Below, in pieces: positions 37,081 to 47,858 of a stretch of 64,000 nucleotides of DNA. Each line of letters opens with the position of its first letter. Within the stretch, counting starts at the first letter, position 1. The stretch is taken from contig JABRWF010000004.1 of NCBI GenBank assembly GCA_018343915.1, positions 496,001 to 560,000 on the forward strand, read 5' to 3'. The stretch is from Agroathelia rolfsii. Taxonomy: Eukaryota > Basidiomycota > Agaricomycetes > Amylocorticiales > Amylocorticiaceae. The notes beneath the pieces were generated by a model. That model was not told the origin of the DNA, searched no databases, and worked only from the letters and a program-made list of their open reading frames with translations. The position numbers and the translations under genes were made by a program.

Positions 37081-37370
37081 ATGTATCCCAAGATCATTAT
37101 CGTTTTGAGTCTTCTCGCCACTACACTCTCCGTGGTTGCTGTGAGCAGCACCTCTACCTCTTCGGCTCCCATAACCACGGAGACCTGCCTTGCAGCGGGC
37201 ACATCCTGTGTTGGCAGTCCTATCCCTTGCTGTGGACCCTTAGTATGTAATGAAGGCTCGGGGGCTTCCCAGGTTTGTTGGCCGTCTATATTCCCTCTTG
37301 TCTTTGTCCCTGATTCCGTCTGTAGGCTTGCGGAAACCCTTCTTACCGATTACCGCCTCATGTTGCATAG
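37081..37370 (+). CDS. Small secreted knottin-like protein, copy 1 (78 aa)
   Basis: Two exons (37081-37272, 37326-37370; intron 53 nt, phase 0) encode 78 residues. Residues 1-20 (MYPKIIIVLSLLATTLSVVA) are a signal peptide, followed by a Ser/Thr-rich spacer. The mature domain has six Cys spaced C-x6-C-x6-CC-x4-C-x9-C, the inhibitor-cystine-knot arrangement. Reading through the intron would lose the shared tail, whereas splicing places the sixth Cys exactly as in the paralogue at 39005. The donor GTTTGT is weak. It is likely an extracellular effector or wall-interaction peptide; knottins have diverse roles and none is assigned here. Confidence 0.68.
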
Positions 37371-38894
37371 ACAATAATTATGGGCTATGGTCAATATAGC
37401 TGTAGAATTAATGACAAAAAAAAAAAAAAAAAAAGTCATCCTGCATCAAAGAGATTAATACTAGCGTCATCTATTTCATGAAAGCACCCCTTGTGGTTTG
37501 TTTGTGTTCAGATGAACTACCCTAGAATTACCGCAATAAAAATATACAACCCCCGTTGCTTTATGTCAATTTTACACCACACTCTGAGTCATGGGGCGCA
37601 ACAAATTCATATTGTTTGCATTCCGGTCAGGTACAAAATGCCGTACGTCATGCATGACCGACATCAACAAGGACATCGGACGCAAGCGAGTCAGGGACAG
37701 GTCCCACCGATCTTACAGAATCTACCGGATCATTGCAAAAATTCAAGGTTCTCTGCGTAGGTCATGTACCATCATTACATGGATGTGATGATCTCTCTCC
37801 GCGGACCGCTCAATATTTACAACATTGACGTCGAACTATCCGTCCACGGGATTAAGGAATGTACGCGCGTCTCCCTTCAAGTTTAGACTCCCTGTCACTC
37901 AGCGAGCGTGGGTTCATACCATCTGGATTATAGTCGAATATCAGCTCGGGAATGCATGTACTAGTAATCATTGCTATGATACAGTCATGACATGACATCA
38001 AATTAAGATTGGTTTATCTATTACCAGTATACCCGTCTGTTACTAACAACAATCGACTGCTTGGACATTCGGAATACAATTCCTTCTGCACCGGCGGCTT
38101 CATAGTAGCAAAACAATGTCTTTGAACTGTTGTTTACTTCTCTTGGTCGCCATTTATTATCAGCCACAGGCACTGTCCATTCGTTAGCCCTGGCGACCCA
38201 AACACTGCGTTGTCCTGGGCCCCTGTAAAGTTCGCCAATGATTGCTCGGACCTATCGAAGTTGACCAGCGATCAGGAGGCCACGGCCGGCTATCGCTGAA
38301 TTGATATTTTGACACACACACCCTCTGTTTCTCTAATTTCCTTCATCATTGCCGTGAGGCCCGTGGCGCGTAAATTCGTTACCGAAAGGAGAAATTCGGT
38401 CAGTTCATGCCGGATTGAAAATACGAGTCTTGCTATGCCAGTGGCAAACCTTGAATCGGCATTTGAGGAATTAGTGCCTGGGCGACTGCTTTCCAAAGGT
38501 ACCAACCGGCGTCTCTGTCTCTCTTTGACTAGGTTTGACATCATATCAAACCATAGATACTCTCAAAAGCAGGAACCGGCGGGCGCTATTGAACGTTGAA
38601 CACTGGAATACCATCAGCGGCGAATAGTACATCGCGCGTGTCCCAATGTGACAAAGCTCAGGTCTAATTCGGTATTTCTTATTCCTTACGGCACATTGCC
38701 GGGTCCTGGAATGAATACTCACAGATTGTGCAGGTACAGTGCCATGGTTTCGATGTATGGGCCTCAAAATTATCATTTTCCGATAGTAGACAGGTGCCAT
38801 CCATCAGTCATCAAGTTTCATCCAGGCTCAGTCATGAGCTCACATATGTGGTATTCTCTAGCCGCATATACTCTATGGTTTTGTTCTAGCAACG
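37371..38894. other. Intergenic region between the knottin-like genes
   Basis: A poly-A run of about 18 (about 37417-37434) follows the first gene. The short open frames on both strands show no supporting features. I found no third copy of the cysteine motif here. Confidence 0.45.
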
Positions 38895-38902
38895 TATAAA
38901 AG
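38895..38902 (+). promoter_or_regulatory. TATA box of the second knottin-like gene
   Basis: TATAAAAG, about 103 nt upstream of the ATG at 39005, followed by a CT-rich leader. Confidence 0.55.
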
Positions 38903-39004
38903 GACGACTTACTGCACTTATTACTCCTCACGCAGCCTTCCACACCAGCTCGCTTCAAAGCCCTTCTCCGAAGTACTTCTACAATCCTCATCACCTGCAT
39001 CAAC

Positions 39005-39300
39005 ATGCGCTTCTTCGCTCTCACCACTCTCTTCGCGCTCGCTACGAGCTACGGTGTCCAGGCTTTGGTGCCCAAGGCACCCGCCCCCGAGGTCTCTATT
39101 GCACCTAGCAGCGGCGGTGTCTGCTTAGCTGCTGGAAAGTCTTGCATTGATACCGAGATCCGCTGCTGTTCTCCTTGGGTCTGCAACAGCGAGGTTGGAG
39201 CCTCCGGTGTAAGTTTTTCTTTCTTTCTTATTATTGGCTTCCGTATATTAATTGGCTCATTGATTAGACTTGTGGATTGCCCACGATCATTGGTGTCTAA
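39005..39300 (+). CDS. Small secreted knottin-like protein, copy 2 (78 aa)
   Basis: Two exons (39005-39208, 39268-39300; intron 59 nt, GTAAGT...TTAG, phase 0) encode 78 residues. Residues 1-20 (MRFFALTTLFALATSYGVQA) are a signal peptide. After a Pro-rich spacer the six Cys follow the same C-x6-C-x6-CC-x4-C-x9-C spacing as the gene at 37081, with shared CLAAGxSC and GAS residues, and the intron sits at the same place, before the sixth Cys. The two genes are therefore tandem paralogues about 1.6 kb apart. Strong TATA and leader context suggests good expression. The function is unknown. Confidence 0.72.
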
Positions 39301-39758
39301 ACGCCTCCTTTCATGGTTTACTAATATTATTGCTAACGCACTGAGGTGAGTGTTTTGCATCACACAACTTATGCACAAGTTCTTACTCGGAGTATCGGCA
39401 CTCATAGGAATATTTATAAGTTTAACCTTATATATAGTAATTGTCATTAGTAGACTCAAATGTGATTTGTTATATGTCTGTGAGAAAATTATGAGTTCTT
39501 CGTTGAAGTTAATCAATAAAGTAGTGGCTTGAGGTATTTATGTTATACAGTAGCAAGCAGGACATGACAAATTAAACGATACTCGGACACCACTGGACTG
39601 GCATACACCAACGACTTCGGTGTTAAGTTTTGGTAGTGCTATCATAAGTCTTAGACGGAATGAGATGAATTGATTTCATATCATTCCGGTATAGTCGGGT
39701 ATAAACAGGTTATAGGTGATCAATATATGCTTCGTATTTGTATCATCGTAAGTACATT
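39301..39758. other. Intergenic region
   Basis: AT-rich 3' flank of the second knottin-like gene. Nothing was recognised. Confidence 0.45.
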
Positions 39759-40430
39759 TTACTGTAGTTTCCTATCCTCGAATTTGAGGCGGTCTATATA
39801 GTCTTTCATGTGGGCACATAATCTTCGCTGACTTTTGATTAACCTCAATAACCTAAGTGTTTTCAGCATGAATTCACACTCCATTCTCCGCTTCAGACAG
39901 TAAGCAAAGTGATCAACTAGTTTATCTTCGTGTGGCGCGCAATCCGCTAACTGATTTAGCCTCTGACTCCGACTTTGGGAGGTGGAATATTTGATGTATT
40001 TGATGCAGACAAACGACAACTTGGTCAGGGAAGGAGGGAGGACTATTGGGCATACACAAGTACTTGAAACGCTGCTCCCAATATTTCCAGTCGATTCATC
40101 ACTTGTCTTCGTCTTCGTTTCTTGGGTCCACGGTTCCTTTAGTATATACAGGAGTCAGAACACACAACAGATCGGTATGATCTGGGAAAAGAGTGGAGTC
40201 GTAAGTCTTTGAGTGCGGATGTGCGGCTGAAAATGCTACTCCACCATTGCCTAGAAACAGAGTCTAAACTGCCGGCGGCGTACGTGCACTTGACAAATGA
40301 AAGCAAATTCAATTGAGTCATAAAAAAGATGATGTCCGCGGAAAGGTCAAATTTTTTATCGTCATGCCATACGTTGGTAAACAAGATGTCCAGCCCGCCC
40401 AAAGTATCGTCCGCTATGAATTCGAAACTG
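39759..40430 (-). pseudogene. Decayed F-box gene fragment (relative of the gene at 42784)
   Basis: Two separated blocks match the C-terminal half of the intact F-box protein at 42784-44568. DILFTNVWHDDKKFDLSADI...QWWSSIFSRTSALKDLRLHS (40200-40400) corresponds to DVVFSNTWDGDNNQDVDIAG...QWWRRMFHRAVNLENLRTEG. LVDHFAYCLKRRMECEFMLK...YIDRLKFED (39760-39920) corresponds to LDHLARCLKERRDYGAIQHT...FVHHLEFEG. The region between is missing or frame-broken, and no F-box end is recognisable upstream. This is a clear remnant rather than a working gene. Confidence 0.7.
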
Positions 40431-40882
40431 CCCGCTCTGTCATTTTAGTAAGCAAAGAGTGATTTAAAGGATCGCGATCCTAGGACGTGTGTGAAGGAAA
40501 AGAGTTTAACCATTGTTGATACTTCAGTAGTCGAGGACTCAAGATGAATACTTTCCGCGCGGGTCAACTAATGTACAGATAGGTCATACTGAAAGACATG
40601 TTTGTACGAAAAGGTATAACATATATCAAATCTGAGTGCACCTATATCAAAGAAGGCTCGAGGAGTGGCTTGGATAGTCTACGAGATGAACTCTTTGTAG
40701 GAGGACAGTGGGATAATTCCGAAATACTCGGATGTAGGTAATTAGTTCATAAGACAAGGCCGACCGAGTCTTGTACCATCTCTGGCATGCGTTAACAAGA
40801 TATGTTCTTATACAATTACATCAATGTAAGAAATACGCATAGAATAAATCTACTCATTGATATCACTAATTACCGCTTCATA
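40431..40882. other. Spacer, possible further F-box decay
   Basis: No gene. It contains a perfect 12-bp palindrome GGATCGCGATCC near 40471. Confidence 0.35.
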
Positions 40883-42151
40883 TTACCACTGCTCTTCGCC
40901 GTTAACAAGTTGTAGAACTGATGTACGCCGAGAGAGACGCCATTCATAACGGTTCCAAGCTGCCCTACTCATTCTTGGCGCGTGCAAAATGAAAGCTGCT
41001 TGCGATGATTCTTCAACGATGTCACACCATCCATTGAAGTGTGCCTGGGCGGTTTGGAGTAGGAGCTCGTCATAATCAATGTAGGAAGGCACAATCGCAC
41101 CCTCGGCGTATGTGTGTAGGCGAATATATTTGAGTTTTGGATGTCGCTGCGATGATAGCGTTAGATGTGTTGGGGGAATCATGCTGAACATGAAATAGCA
41201 GATCTCTTCGAGATTTATGCATGTGAGGAGCATTTCTCCAGGAGGGTGATCATCGTCCTCCCCAAAGAAAAGAGTATATCCCAGCTCAAGGGTCTTGAGT
41301 TGGGGTCCATACAGATCCCAGAAAGAAGGGGCTTCTCTCACAGGCGCGTCCAGTTTGAGATTAAGCAACTTTGGTAGATCCCAACTGGCGAAGGAATCCA
41401 AAAGAACTAAATACTGTTTCATGGACGTGCGGAGATGAAGGGTGGTGAGAGCCGGTAGCTTGCCGATGATGCCAGCAGAGTCATCCCATATATTCGTATG
41501 GAGTCGGCGTGGAGCATTGATCTGGATTATGCTAAGATATTCGAGATTCTCCAAGGAGCTCAGTATCTGGGTAAGTTTCCACGGAAGTGGAGGCAGATTC
41601 GTATCATCAAACGTTACGAACCAATCCAGTCGCCGAAGATGAAGGCTGAAACTGGGTGCCATGCGCGGAGGAAGGCTCGCATCGTATCGATTCAAGAGAG
41701 AATTCTTCATCAGACAAGACTCCAGAAGTGGCGACCATTGAATAGAACATATTGTCGTGCTGTTCAATTTTGAGAGAGTATGATCTACATCCTCTTGTGA
41801 GAGAGACGAAGTACTCTGATCTATTATGATGTGTCGAATCAGACCGGACAGATCCGGGTCGAAGTCTACGTGTTTTGAATCGGAAAGAGTTGATAGCAGG
41901 CGTCGATTGATGACGACATGTCGGTATAGTATAGGGAGAGCGATCCTTCTCCATGTCTTACACACAAGGCCTATGACTTGTGTATGCTTCTCAACAACAC
42001 GACGAGCAACCGAAGGGTCATAGTCGATGATACTTTGATATGGCCAGTATGTGACTGCGTCCTCGGGGTAATATCTTGGATGTAGGTAGGTGACGATGCC
42101 AAAAATTTCGAGCCAAAGCTCAGACGGAAGAGGCATGGGTGAAGCAACCAT
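40883..42151 (-). CDS. F-box protein with LRR-like C-terminal region
   Basis: A single open frame of 422 residues from the ATG at 42149-42151; the frame stays open a little further upstream but without another ATG. The N terminus holds the F-box (MPLPSELWLEIFGIVTYL ... VIGLVCKTWRRIALPILYRH), the Skp1-binding motif of SCF ubiquitin ligases. The remainder carries irregular Leu-rich segments (NLEYLSIIQINAP, LPALTTLHLRTS, LPKLLNLKLDAP, PQLKTLELGYTL, HPKLKYIRLHTY), likely the substrate-recognition part. It belongs to a different subfamily from the F-box gene at 42784. Such genes are greatly expanded in Agaricomycetes; the target is unknown. Confidence 0.78.
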   Translation of the reverse strand: MVASPMPLPSELWLEIFGIVTYLHPRYYPEDAVTYWPYQSIIDYDPSVARRVVEKHTQVIGLVCKTWRRIALPILYRHVVINRRLLSTLSDSKHVDFDPDLSGLIRHIIIDQSTSSLSQEDVDHTLSKLNSTTICSIQWSPLLESCLMKNSLLNRYDASLPPRMAPSFSLHLRRLDWFVTFDDTNLPPLPWKLTQILSSLENLEYLSIIQINAPRRLHTNIWDDSAGIIGKLPALTTLHLRTSMKQYLVLLDSFASWDLPKLLNLKLDAPVREAPSFWDLYGPQLKTLELGYTLFFGEDDDHPPGEMLLTCINLEEICYFMFSMIPPTHLTLSSQRHPKLKYIRLHTYAEGAIVPSYIDYDELLLQTAQAHFNGWCDIVEESSQAAFILHAPRMSRAAWNRYEWRLSRRTSVLQLVNGEEQW

Positions 42152-42783
42152 TGCAGTTTCCAAAACGCGGTCCCCCTGAGAAGGGGTCTGGGTTGAATAT
42201 CCGTACAGCAGCTGGAATCGAATCGATATGGACCGAAAGTCGCAGTGTGAAGGAAAATCCTAGATTATCATATACTAGCAGAGAAGGGATGGGCGGTATA
42301 GTGGTTTCAGCCGGATTTACAAATGACAAACTTCGCGTCTCTTCCTCAAGTTGTGTGCGTCACGCTTGTTTCGTTTCCAGCTGCACCACTATTACCTTCT
42401 TTCTCTTTTGCCTAAACTTATTGTGGAATCGTCGTCCTTACGCACTCTGAAACTACTCCATATCATCCTCACTCTTATCACTCTTGTTGCATACAACTAC
42501 TTGCTCTGGTTGGACGGTCGGAATTATTGGTTTACAAAATGTTTGGAGACCTTATGCAACTGCAATCGGATTTCAACTTGCCAACTTTTTGCATTGACAT
42601 GTGGATGGTTCGCTCATAGTTTACAGCAGCGCCTGAACTCAATTTTCAATTGACTCCTACATCATAATACGAAGAAAACTATGCAAAAGGTATGCAAAGA
42701 ATATTAGTAGTTAAACATCCTGTAGATATATAGGGGCTATTATTATCCCACACAGGAATAAGTCTAGAGATTACTTACGAGCC
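42152..42783. other. Intergenic region
   Basis: Promoter of the 422-residue F-box gene and 3' flank of the next. Nothing else was recognised. Confidence 0.45.
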
Positions 42784-44568
42784 TTAATCCCAATCAAATA
42801 CTATCTGACCTTCGAATTCAAGATGGTGTACAAATTGCCTGAGATGATGACTTGATTCCCGTACATCATTACTTATTTGCAGTAGCTGGAGTGTATGTTG
42901 TATAGCGCCGTAGTCCCTTCTCTCCTTCAGACAGCGAGCAAGGTGATCGAGCGATCCATCCTCATACGGAGTGCTGTCCATGGCCCAGCCTTGTGAGATA
43001 GAGGGAGTGAACGAGGCTGCCGCAAATGTCAACGTAAACAGGAACGGAAGTAACACCGAACGCAATCGGTTATCAATATACATAGTCCCATTTTCCTCAT
43101 CTTCTCCTCTAGTATCTAGGACATCCGCTTCAAATGAGCTCGTAGTGACCGCGATAAGTTTAGGAGTTAGAGCAGATATCAGGCCACCTGGATTTTTGAG
43201 ACCCTCAGTGCGCAGATTTTCTAGGTTAACTGCGCGATGAAACATCCGCCTCCACCATTGTTCCGGAATAGATTGATCAAAAAGACATTTGAATTCGATG
43301 AGCGAGTTCAAGTCGAGTTCTTCCAAACAGGAAAGAACCATACCAGCGATATCGACATCTTGGTTATTGTCACCATCCCATGTATTTGAGAAAACGACAT
43401 CATTGCTATAGGAGAATCCATAGGCCATGAACAGGAGTTTTCGATTCTCTTGATTAAAGTAATCAAAAACATCTATGTTGGTCAAGAGCCGACGTTTGAG
43501 AGCCCGTGAAAAGGAGAGCAGAAGACTAGCGATCGTTGACTCGTCATTTGTCGATATTGAGAGATGTATTTTCTCTACTTTGGGGAGTACCAAAGGATTG
43601 ATTATTATCGTCGCAAGTGTTGCTCCATCGGTATCAAGCACAAGGTCCACGAGCTCGGGTAAGTAGAGACCTTCTACTATGACGTTTGGTATACGGGCAT
43701 CATCATGGACAACATATCTTAGATGAAGTTCCTGGAGACCTGGGGAGAGCTTTAGAGCATCGAGTATCTGGCAGACAGCTGGACGAAGATGTGGATGCAA
43801 GTGTCCAGAAAGTTGCAGCACGGTCAGATTACGAAGCCCGACCTGACTCCAGCAAAATCCAAATGAGACGAGTTTTAGGATCCGCACATGTTGCAAAATC
43901 GTGGTGTTGGGGATCTCTACGCAAAGTGAAACATCCTCATTGGCTCCATAAGGCGACGCGTGCAGGTCTAGGGCTTCAAGATGTGGCATATCAATGTTAA
44001 GAAGATTGACAACCTTTGAAACAATGGATAGGTCTGTGCTGACAGAAAGTTCCCTGACCCTACGTATGTGCGGGAAGATGATTGAATGTATCTCTGGGGA
44101 TGACCACATCTTTCCCACAGCGTATGATTCAAGAGCAATAGGCAGTTCTTTTGATCTCTCAAGAAACGCCTTTATCGCGTCAATGCCGCTCGGAAGCCCG
44201 TCAACCCAGAGCGATGGGTTGGAAAGTGCAATTGAACGCCAATATTCGCAGACATGAGACGTGCACTTGATCCAGCCAAACATCTTTCTATTTTTCTCTG
44301 GATCAAAAAATGAAGGCTTTCTTTTGGGCTGATGAAGAAACTTGACAAAGGAGAAGATTTTGGAAAGAATTTCGGGAGGAAGCTTTGAGTTGATGAGTGT
44401 CTTCGTATTGCGGAGAGCCCGTAAGCTGCAAAGTTCATCGAGTAGCATGCCAATGCTCTCGTCGATTTCAGCACGCTGATGCCTGAGTTTCTCTGTTAAT
44501 GGGCTCGACAGCTCTTCCAAAGAACCTAACCAAGCAGTGTTTCTTTCCGATGCTTGATATACTGACAT
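42784..44568 (-). CDS. F-box protein with N-terminal coiled coil and LRR-like repeats
   Basis: A single open frame of 594 residues from the ATG at 44566-44568. The short helical N terminus (LTEKLRHQRAEIDESIGMLL) precedes the F-box (INSKLPPEILSKIFSFVKFL ... HVCEYWRSIALSNPSLWVDG), the usual arrangement in basidiomycete F-box families. Leu-rich segments follow (MPHLEALDLHAS, VGLRNLTVLQLSGH, SPGLQELHLRYV, LPELVDLVLDTD, SCLEELDLNSLIEF). The C terminus ends LARCLKERRDY ... FVHHLEFEG. It is a presumed SCF substrate receptor. It is the only intact member of a local trio; relatives at 39759 and 45130 on the same strand are decayed. Confidence 0.8.
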   Translation of the reverse strand: MSVYQASERNTAWLGSLEELSSPLTEKLRHQRAEIDESIGMLLDELCSLRALRNTKTLINSKLPPEILSKIFSFVKFLHQPKRKPSFFDPEKNRKMFGWIKCTSHVCEYWRSIALSNPSLWVDGLPSGIDAIKAFLERSKELPIALESYAVGKMWSSPEIHSIIFPHIRRVRELSVSTDLSIVSKVVNLLNIDMPHLEALDLHASPYGANEDVSLCVEIPNTTILQHVRILKLVSFGFCWSQVGLRNLTVLQLSGHLHPHLRPAVCQILDALKLSPGLQELHLRYVVHDDARIPNVIVEGLYLPELVDLVLDTDGATLATIIINPLVLPKVEKIHLSISTNDESTIASLLLSFSRALKRRLLTNIDVFDYFNQENRKLLFMAYGFSYSNDVVFSNTWDGDNNQDVDIAGMVLSCLEELDLNSLIEFKCLFDQSIPEQWWRRMFHRAVNLENLRTEGLKNPGGLISALTPKLIAVTTSSFEADVLDTRGEDEENGTMYIDNRLRSVLLPFLFTLTFAAASFTPSISQGWAMDSTPYEDGSLDHLARCLKERRDYGAIQHTLQLLQISNDVRESSHHLRQFVHHLEFEGQIVFDWD

Positions 44569-45126
44569 TATCTGGTCAATACTGATATGTTTCACAATCT
44601 AAGCAAAGGTTGATCTAAGCGTAAGAATTTGCAATGGGAAACTACCCAAGCCTACCCGTGAGTGCAATACCAGTAGATCCTTTTCTACCAGTGGAAAGAA
44701 TGAATTGGAGACACTCCAGTGGCAAGAAGTGTGCTGGAAGTCACAAAAGCAATATCCATATAAGCTTGAGTTGCTTGTACGTTTGAAAACAAAGTTCACG
44801 CGTACTAGACTACTAGGATTTCAACTGGATCCTGAGAGGATATTTTGAGTAGTTTGAGTACTTCAGTACTCAGGTGTTAGGGTCACTCCAAGTTGAAAAG
44901 CAGTTGAATCACGAATCGTGATTGCGTCATCGATATCGGTGCGATGTGATCAGATTGGGACACTCACCCTAACCAATGCTTCTACATATATATCATATCG
45001 ACGATTAAATTTTCTGGACATGAGCGCATGAATTGGATAGCCAAAACTGACTCTCTATTCCTTCAGTATACACTCGAAAACAAAAAATGCACGATGGTTG
45101 AGAAACGAATATATCATATTTCAGGA
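44569..45126. other. Intergenic region with inverted repeats
   Basis: Holds the promoter of the F-box gene and a small inverted-repeat element (44874-44974). No gene was seen. Confidence 0.45.
44874..44974. repeat. Small inverted-repeat (MITE-like) element
   Basis: The ends GGTGTTAGGGTCACTCC and GGACACTCACCCTAACC are imperfect complements. The interior includes the palindrome AATCACGAATCGTGATT. Another palindrome, GAGTACTTCAGTACTC, lies just outside the left end. About 101 bp, non-coding. Confidence 0.42.
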
Positions 45127-45129
45127 AAT

Positions 45130-46872
45130 TCAAGCTTGTATTCTACCCCAAGCCTCATCGTCCTCGTATTGTGCCGCATTGTACTTCAATCCATCGTATG
45201 TTCCATCTTCGAACTCAAGGTGCTCTACACGATTTTCGAGGAGAGATTTGCTTAATTCTTGCTCTCTATCGAGCAATCCCGTCAGTAGGAAAGTATTTGA
45301 CATTAAAGCGTCTTCTACCCGTCGCTTCAGGCAGTATGCAAGGTGTTCAAGTGACCTCTTATCATGTTGTGTACTGTGATTAATTTCATTTCGAGAAGTA
45401 CCAGGGACGATGTTTGATTCATAGAGCGTCAATTTTGACAAGGAAGAAAAATCGATGACCGTCGGCGGTTATCATCATTTTTGAGGGTACCATTAATACT
45501 GTTTTAACCTCCAAGGCTCGACGCATTCGCATGCCAGCGGGAGCCGCTGATCGCAGTTTTGTCAGCACACTCTGGCGTCAAATCAGATGCAAGGTCATCC
45601 AAATTTATGAGAGCATCGGTGCGCAGGGTTGTGAGGTTTATTGTGCGGCCGAGCATGCGCCTCCACTATGTCTTCGAAAGCGACTGGGTCATACTGCGTT
45701 AGAACTCAATAAGGGTTTCTAAATCTAGTTCCTCCATGCAGAGAAGAATATCTCCTGCAATGTCAAAATCCCGACCGTTATTCCACATAATACCAAGCAT
45801 AGATTCCTTCGCGTCACTATCATAGGCCCTAACTTCCATACTCCCCCTTGTTGATACCGGTAGACGACGGGGACAGAGATATAGAGCAAAGGCCGACATT
45901 TCATGACTCGAGCAAATGAAACGAAGAGGTTGGTTCGTCATCGGCTCCTGATACACAACAAATGGTTGCTAGATTTGGCAATGCTTCGAGGGTGAGCAAC
46001 GCCCTAGTAAGTGACTTTTTTTTTTTTTATAGCAAAAGAGAAAGGTATATGAGCTCCGGCAGGTAAAATCCTGGTGCATCTATATTCTGATTACAGTTGT
46101 CATCATTACTTTTAACTTTCCGGAAGTCAAGTGCCTGATTTTAGGAGAAAACTAAGAATCTGCTGTACAAATGCAGAAGGGTTCATGGTTGGAATACGAA
46201 TGAGTTTGAGGACGGTTATATTGCGCATTTCAACATAACACCAATCAAATACGACGAATCCCAGAATCAGACTTTGTACTTCAGTTGCAGGCCTCGGGAC
46301 GAAAACGGGATGGATACCTTGTGCGGATGCATCTTCGAGATGCAAATCAAGGACTTTTAGATGTGGTATGTGAGCATTGAAAATATTCATGAGTTTCGGT
46401 TCAATCAAGGGTAATCTGAGGTCAAGCGCCCTAGTCCTTTGAAAATGATTGTATGTGCGTGTGGGAAATCATAAAGATGGTGATATCCCATGCAAGTACC
46501 ATGGGAAGATCTTTCGATCTTTTGAGGGATAGTTGTACCCACTCTATCTGCTTACAAGTCTACCGATCCAGAGAGATGGCTCAGAAAGTGCGGCAAGGCG
46601 CCGTGCCTGCAGACATGATATATGCTTTTGATCCGACCTAGTAGCCGTATGTCACTGTTTTCGAAGTAAGCGTGCCCCGCAAATCATCAAAATGTTTGGC
46701 GCAGTAAAACACCCTGGAAAGGGTGTTAAGAGGGGGTTTAGTGTTTATCAGTGTATTCTTGTTGCGCAATGTCCGGAGTCACTGGACTTTAGCTAGTAAG
46801 ACATCTATATAGCCATCTATCTCGTCCCGCTCGTGCTTGAGCCGCTCTGTCGACAGACTCGACGGCTCCGAG
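45130..46872 (-). pseudogene. Decayed full-length F-box gene (relative of the gene at 42784)
   Basis: Homologous blocks occur in the same order as in the intact gene. Near 46740-46870, LSTERLKHERDEIDGYIDVL is followed by an in-frame TGA (about 46782), then LRTLRNKNTLINTKPP, where the intact copy reads SLRALRNTKTLINSKLPP. Further on come IPHLKVLDLHLEDAS and MRNITVLKLIRI (46140-46400), MWNNGRDFDIAGDILLCMEE (about 45720-45790) and LEHLAYCLKRRV ... RVEHLEFED (45200-45350). The frame changes several times and a T-rich insertion sits near 46018. The conserved F-box core is missing. It is a non-functional paralogue. Confidence 0.75.
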
Positions 46873-47858
46873 TTTGCTGTATGACCAACACAGCTCCCAA
46901 GCTCCTGACGATTCGTCGTTATATTGTGCTGGGCTGTATCATGAGCACCTTTGGATGAATAAAGAGAATATACTCAGAGTTCAATCTGCTCAAGAATTGG
47001 CATGAAGGACTTACAAATTAAAGCCCGCCAGCGAGCAGTACTACAGTTGTGGACAACCAAAGTCATTAAAAATATGTGACGATCCGAAAAATGGCACGAG
47101 GGAGGCACGAGAACAGCTTAAAAGTAACGCAATCAATTCCTCTTGCCTTGCTGATTCCAATGATATCAATTTGAAACTCGAAACCCAAGAGAAAAAAATC
47201 CACACTCCAAATTTTTCCAGGGAAAAAGTACTATTTTTACCAAGACTTCTACCAACCACCTCACTTTGAGTAAAAGGATCGGTAAAAGTGATCATCACAT
47301 GACTATATTTGGCGGTGAAGTAGGTCACATGACCAGCCCTTTTTACCAAACCCTTGATCCAAAGTAGAGGGATTTGTCAAAGGATTGGTAAAAATAACAT
47401 TTTTCTTTTGAAAACCCCAGAGTGGTCAGTAGAAAAACCTTTACGTGAGCTGTGTACAACGGCTTGCGTACTAGTACGTGCCACTAGATCCAAAAAAGCA
47501 AGGAGGCGCAGTGGCTGGCTCGAGGCGCCACCAGATTCCCTAGCTCACTGATCGTGCGAAATAATACTTCTCAAAACTCACTAATTAATGCCAAAGAGCA
47601 GTTTTTTATTATTGTTTCGAGGCTAACTTCTCTTGTTCGCCCCTGTGGCTAAATCCTAATGCACTTAACGCTCCACTCAGGGATCATGGTTCCTTGTACT
47701 AGTATGTCCCTCGCTACTTCTATTCAGCATGGTGTTTTCTATATTGCCTTGAGCCACATTCACGCTGGTCCATTGTTGAGACATTCTCGCCTCCACCTCA
47801 TGCGTCTTGGGCGGCGCTCATAGTCGACACAAGCTACTTCGCTCTGCAAGATACACAA
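46873..47858. other. Intergenic region with foldback element
   Basis: Contains the inverted-repeat element at about 47196-47430. The open frame on its minus strand is repeat-derived. The promoter of the DUF6534-type gene lies at the right end. Confidence 0.45.
47196..47430. repeat. Foldback/MITE-like element of about 235 bp
   Basis: Outer arms CCACACTCC...TACTATTTTTACCAA and TTGGTAAAAATAACA...GAGTGG are complementary. Pairing continues inward (GGATCGGTAAAAGTGATC... and ...ACCAAACCCTTGATCC, and CACATGAC/GTCACATG), so nearly the whole element can fold on itself. TTGGTAAAA-type words recur in it. Non-coding; no certain target duplication. Confidence 0.5.

Noticed and set aside
37421..37434. Poly-A tail of a retroposed knottin-like gene
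   Set aside because: The gene keeps an intron shared with its paralogue, so it is not a processed copy. The A run is a simple homopolymer like others in the window.
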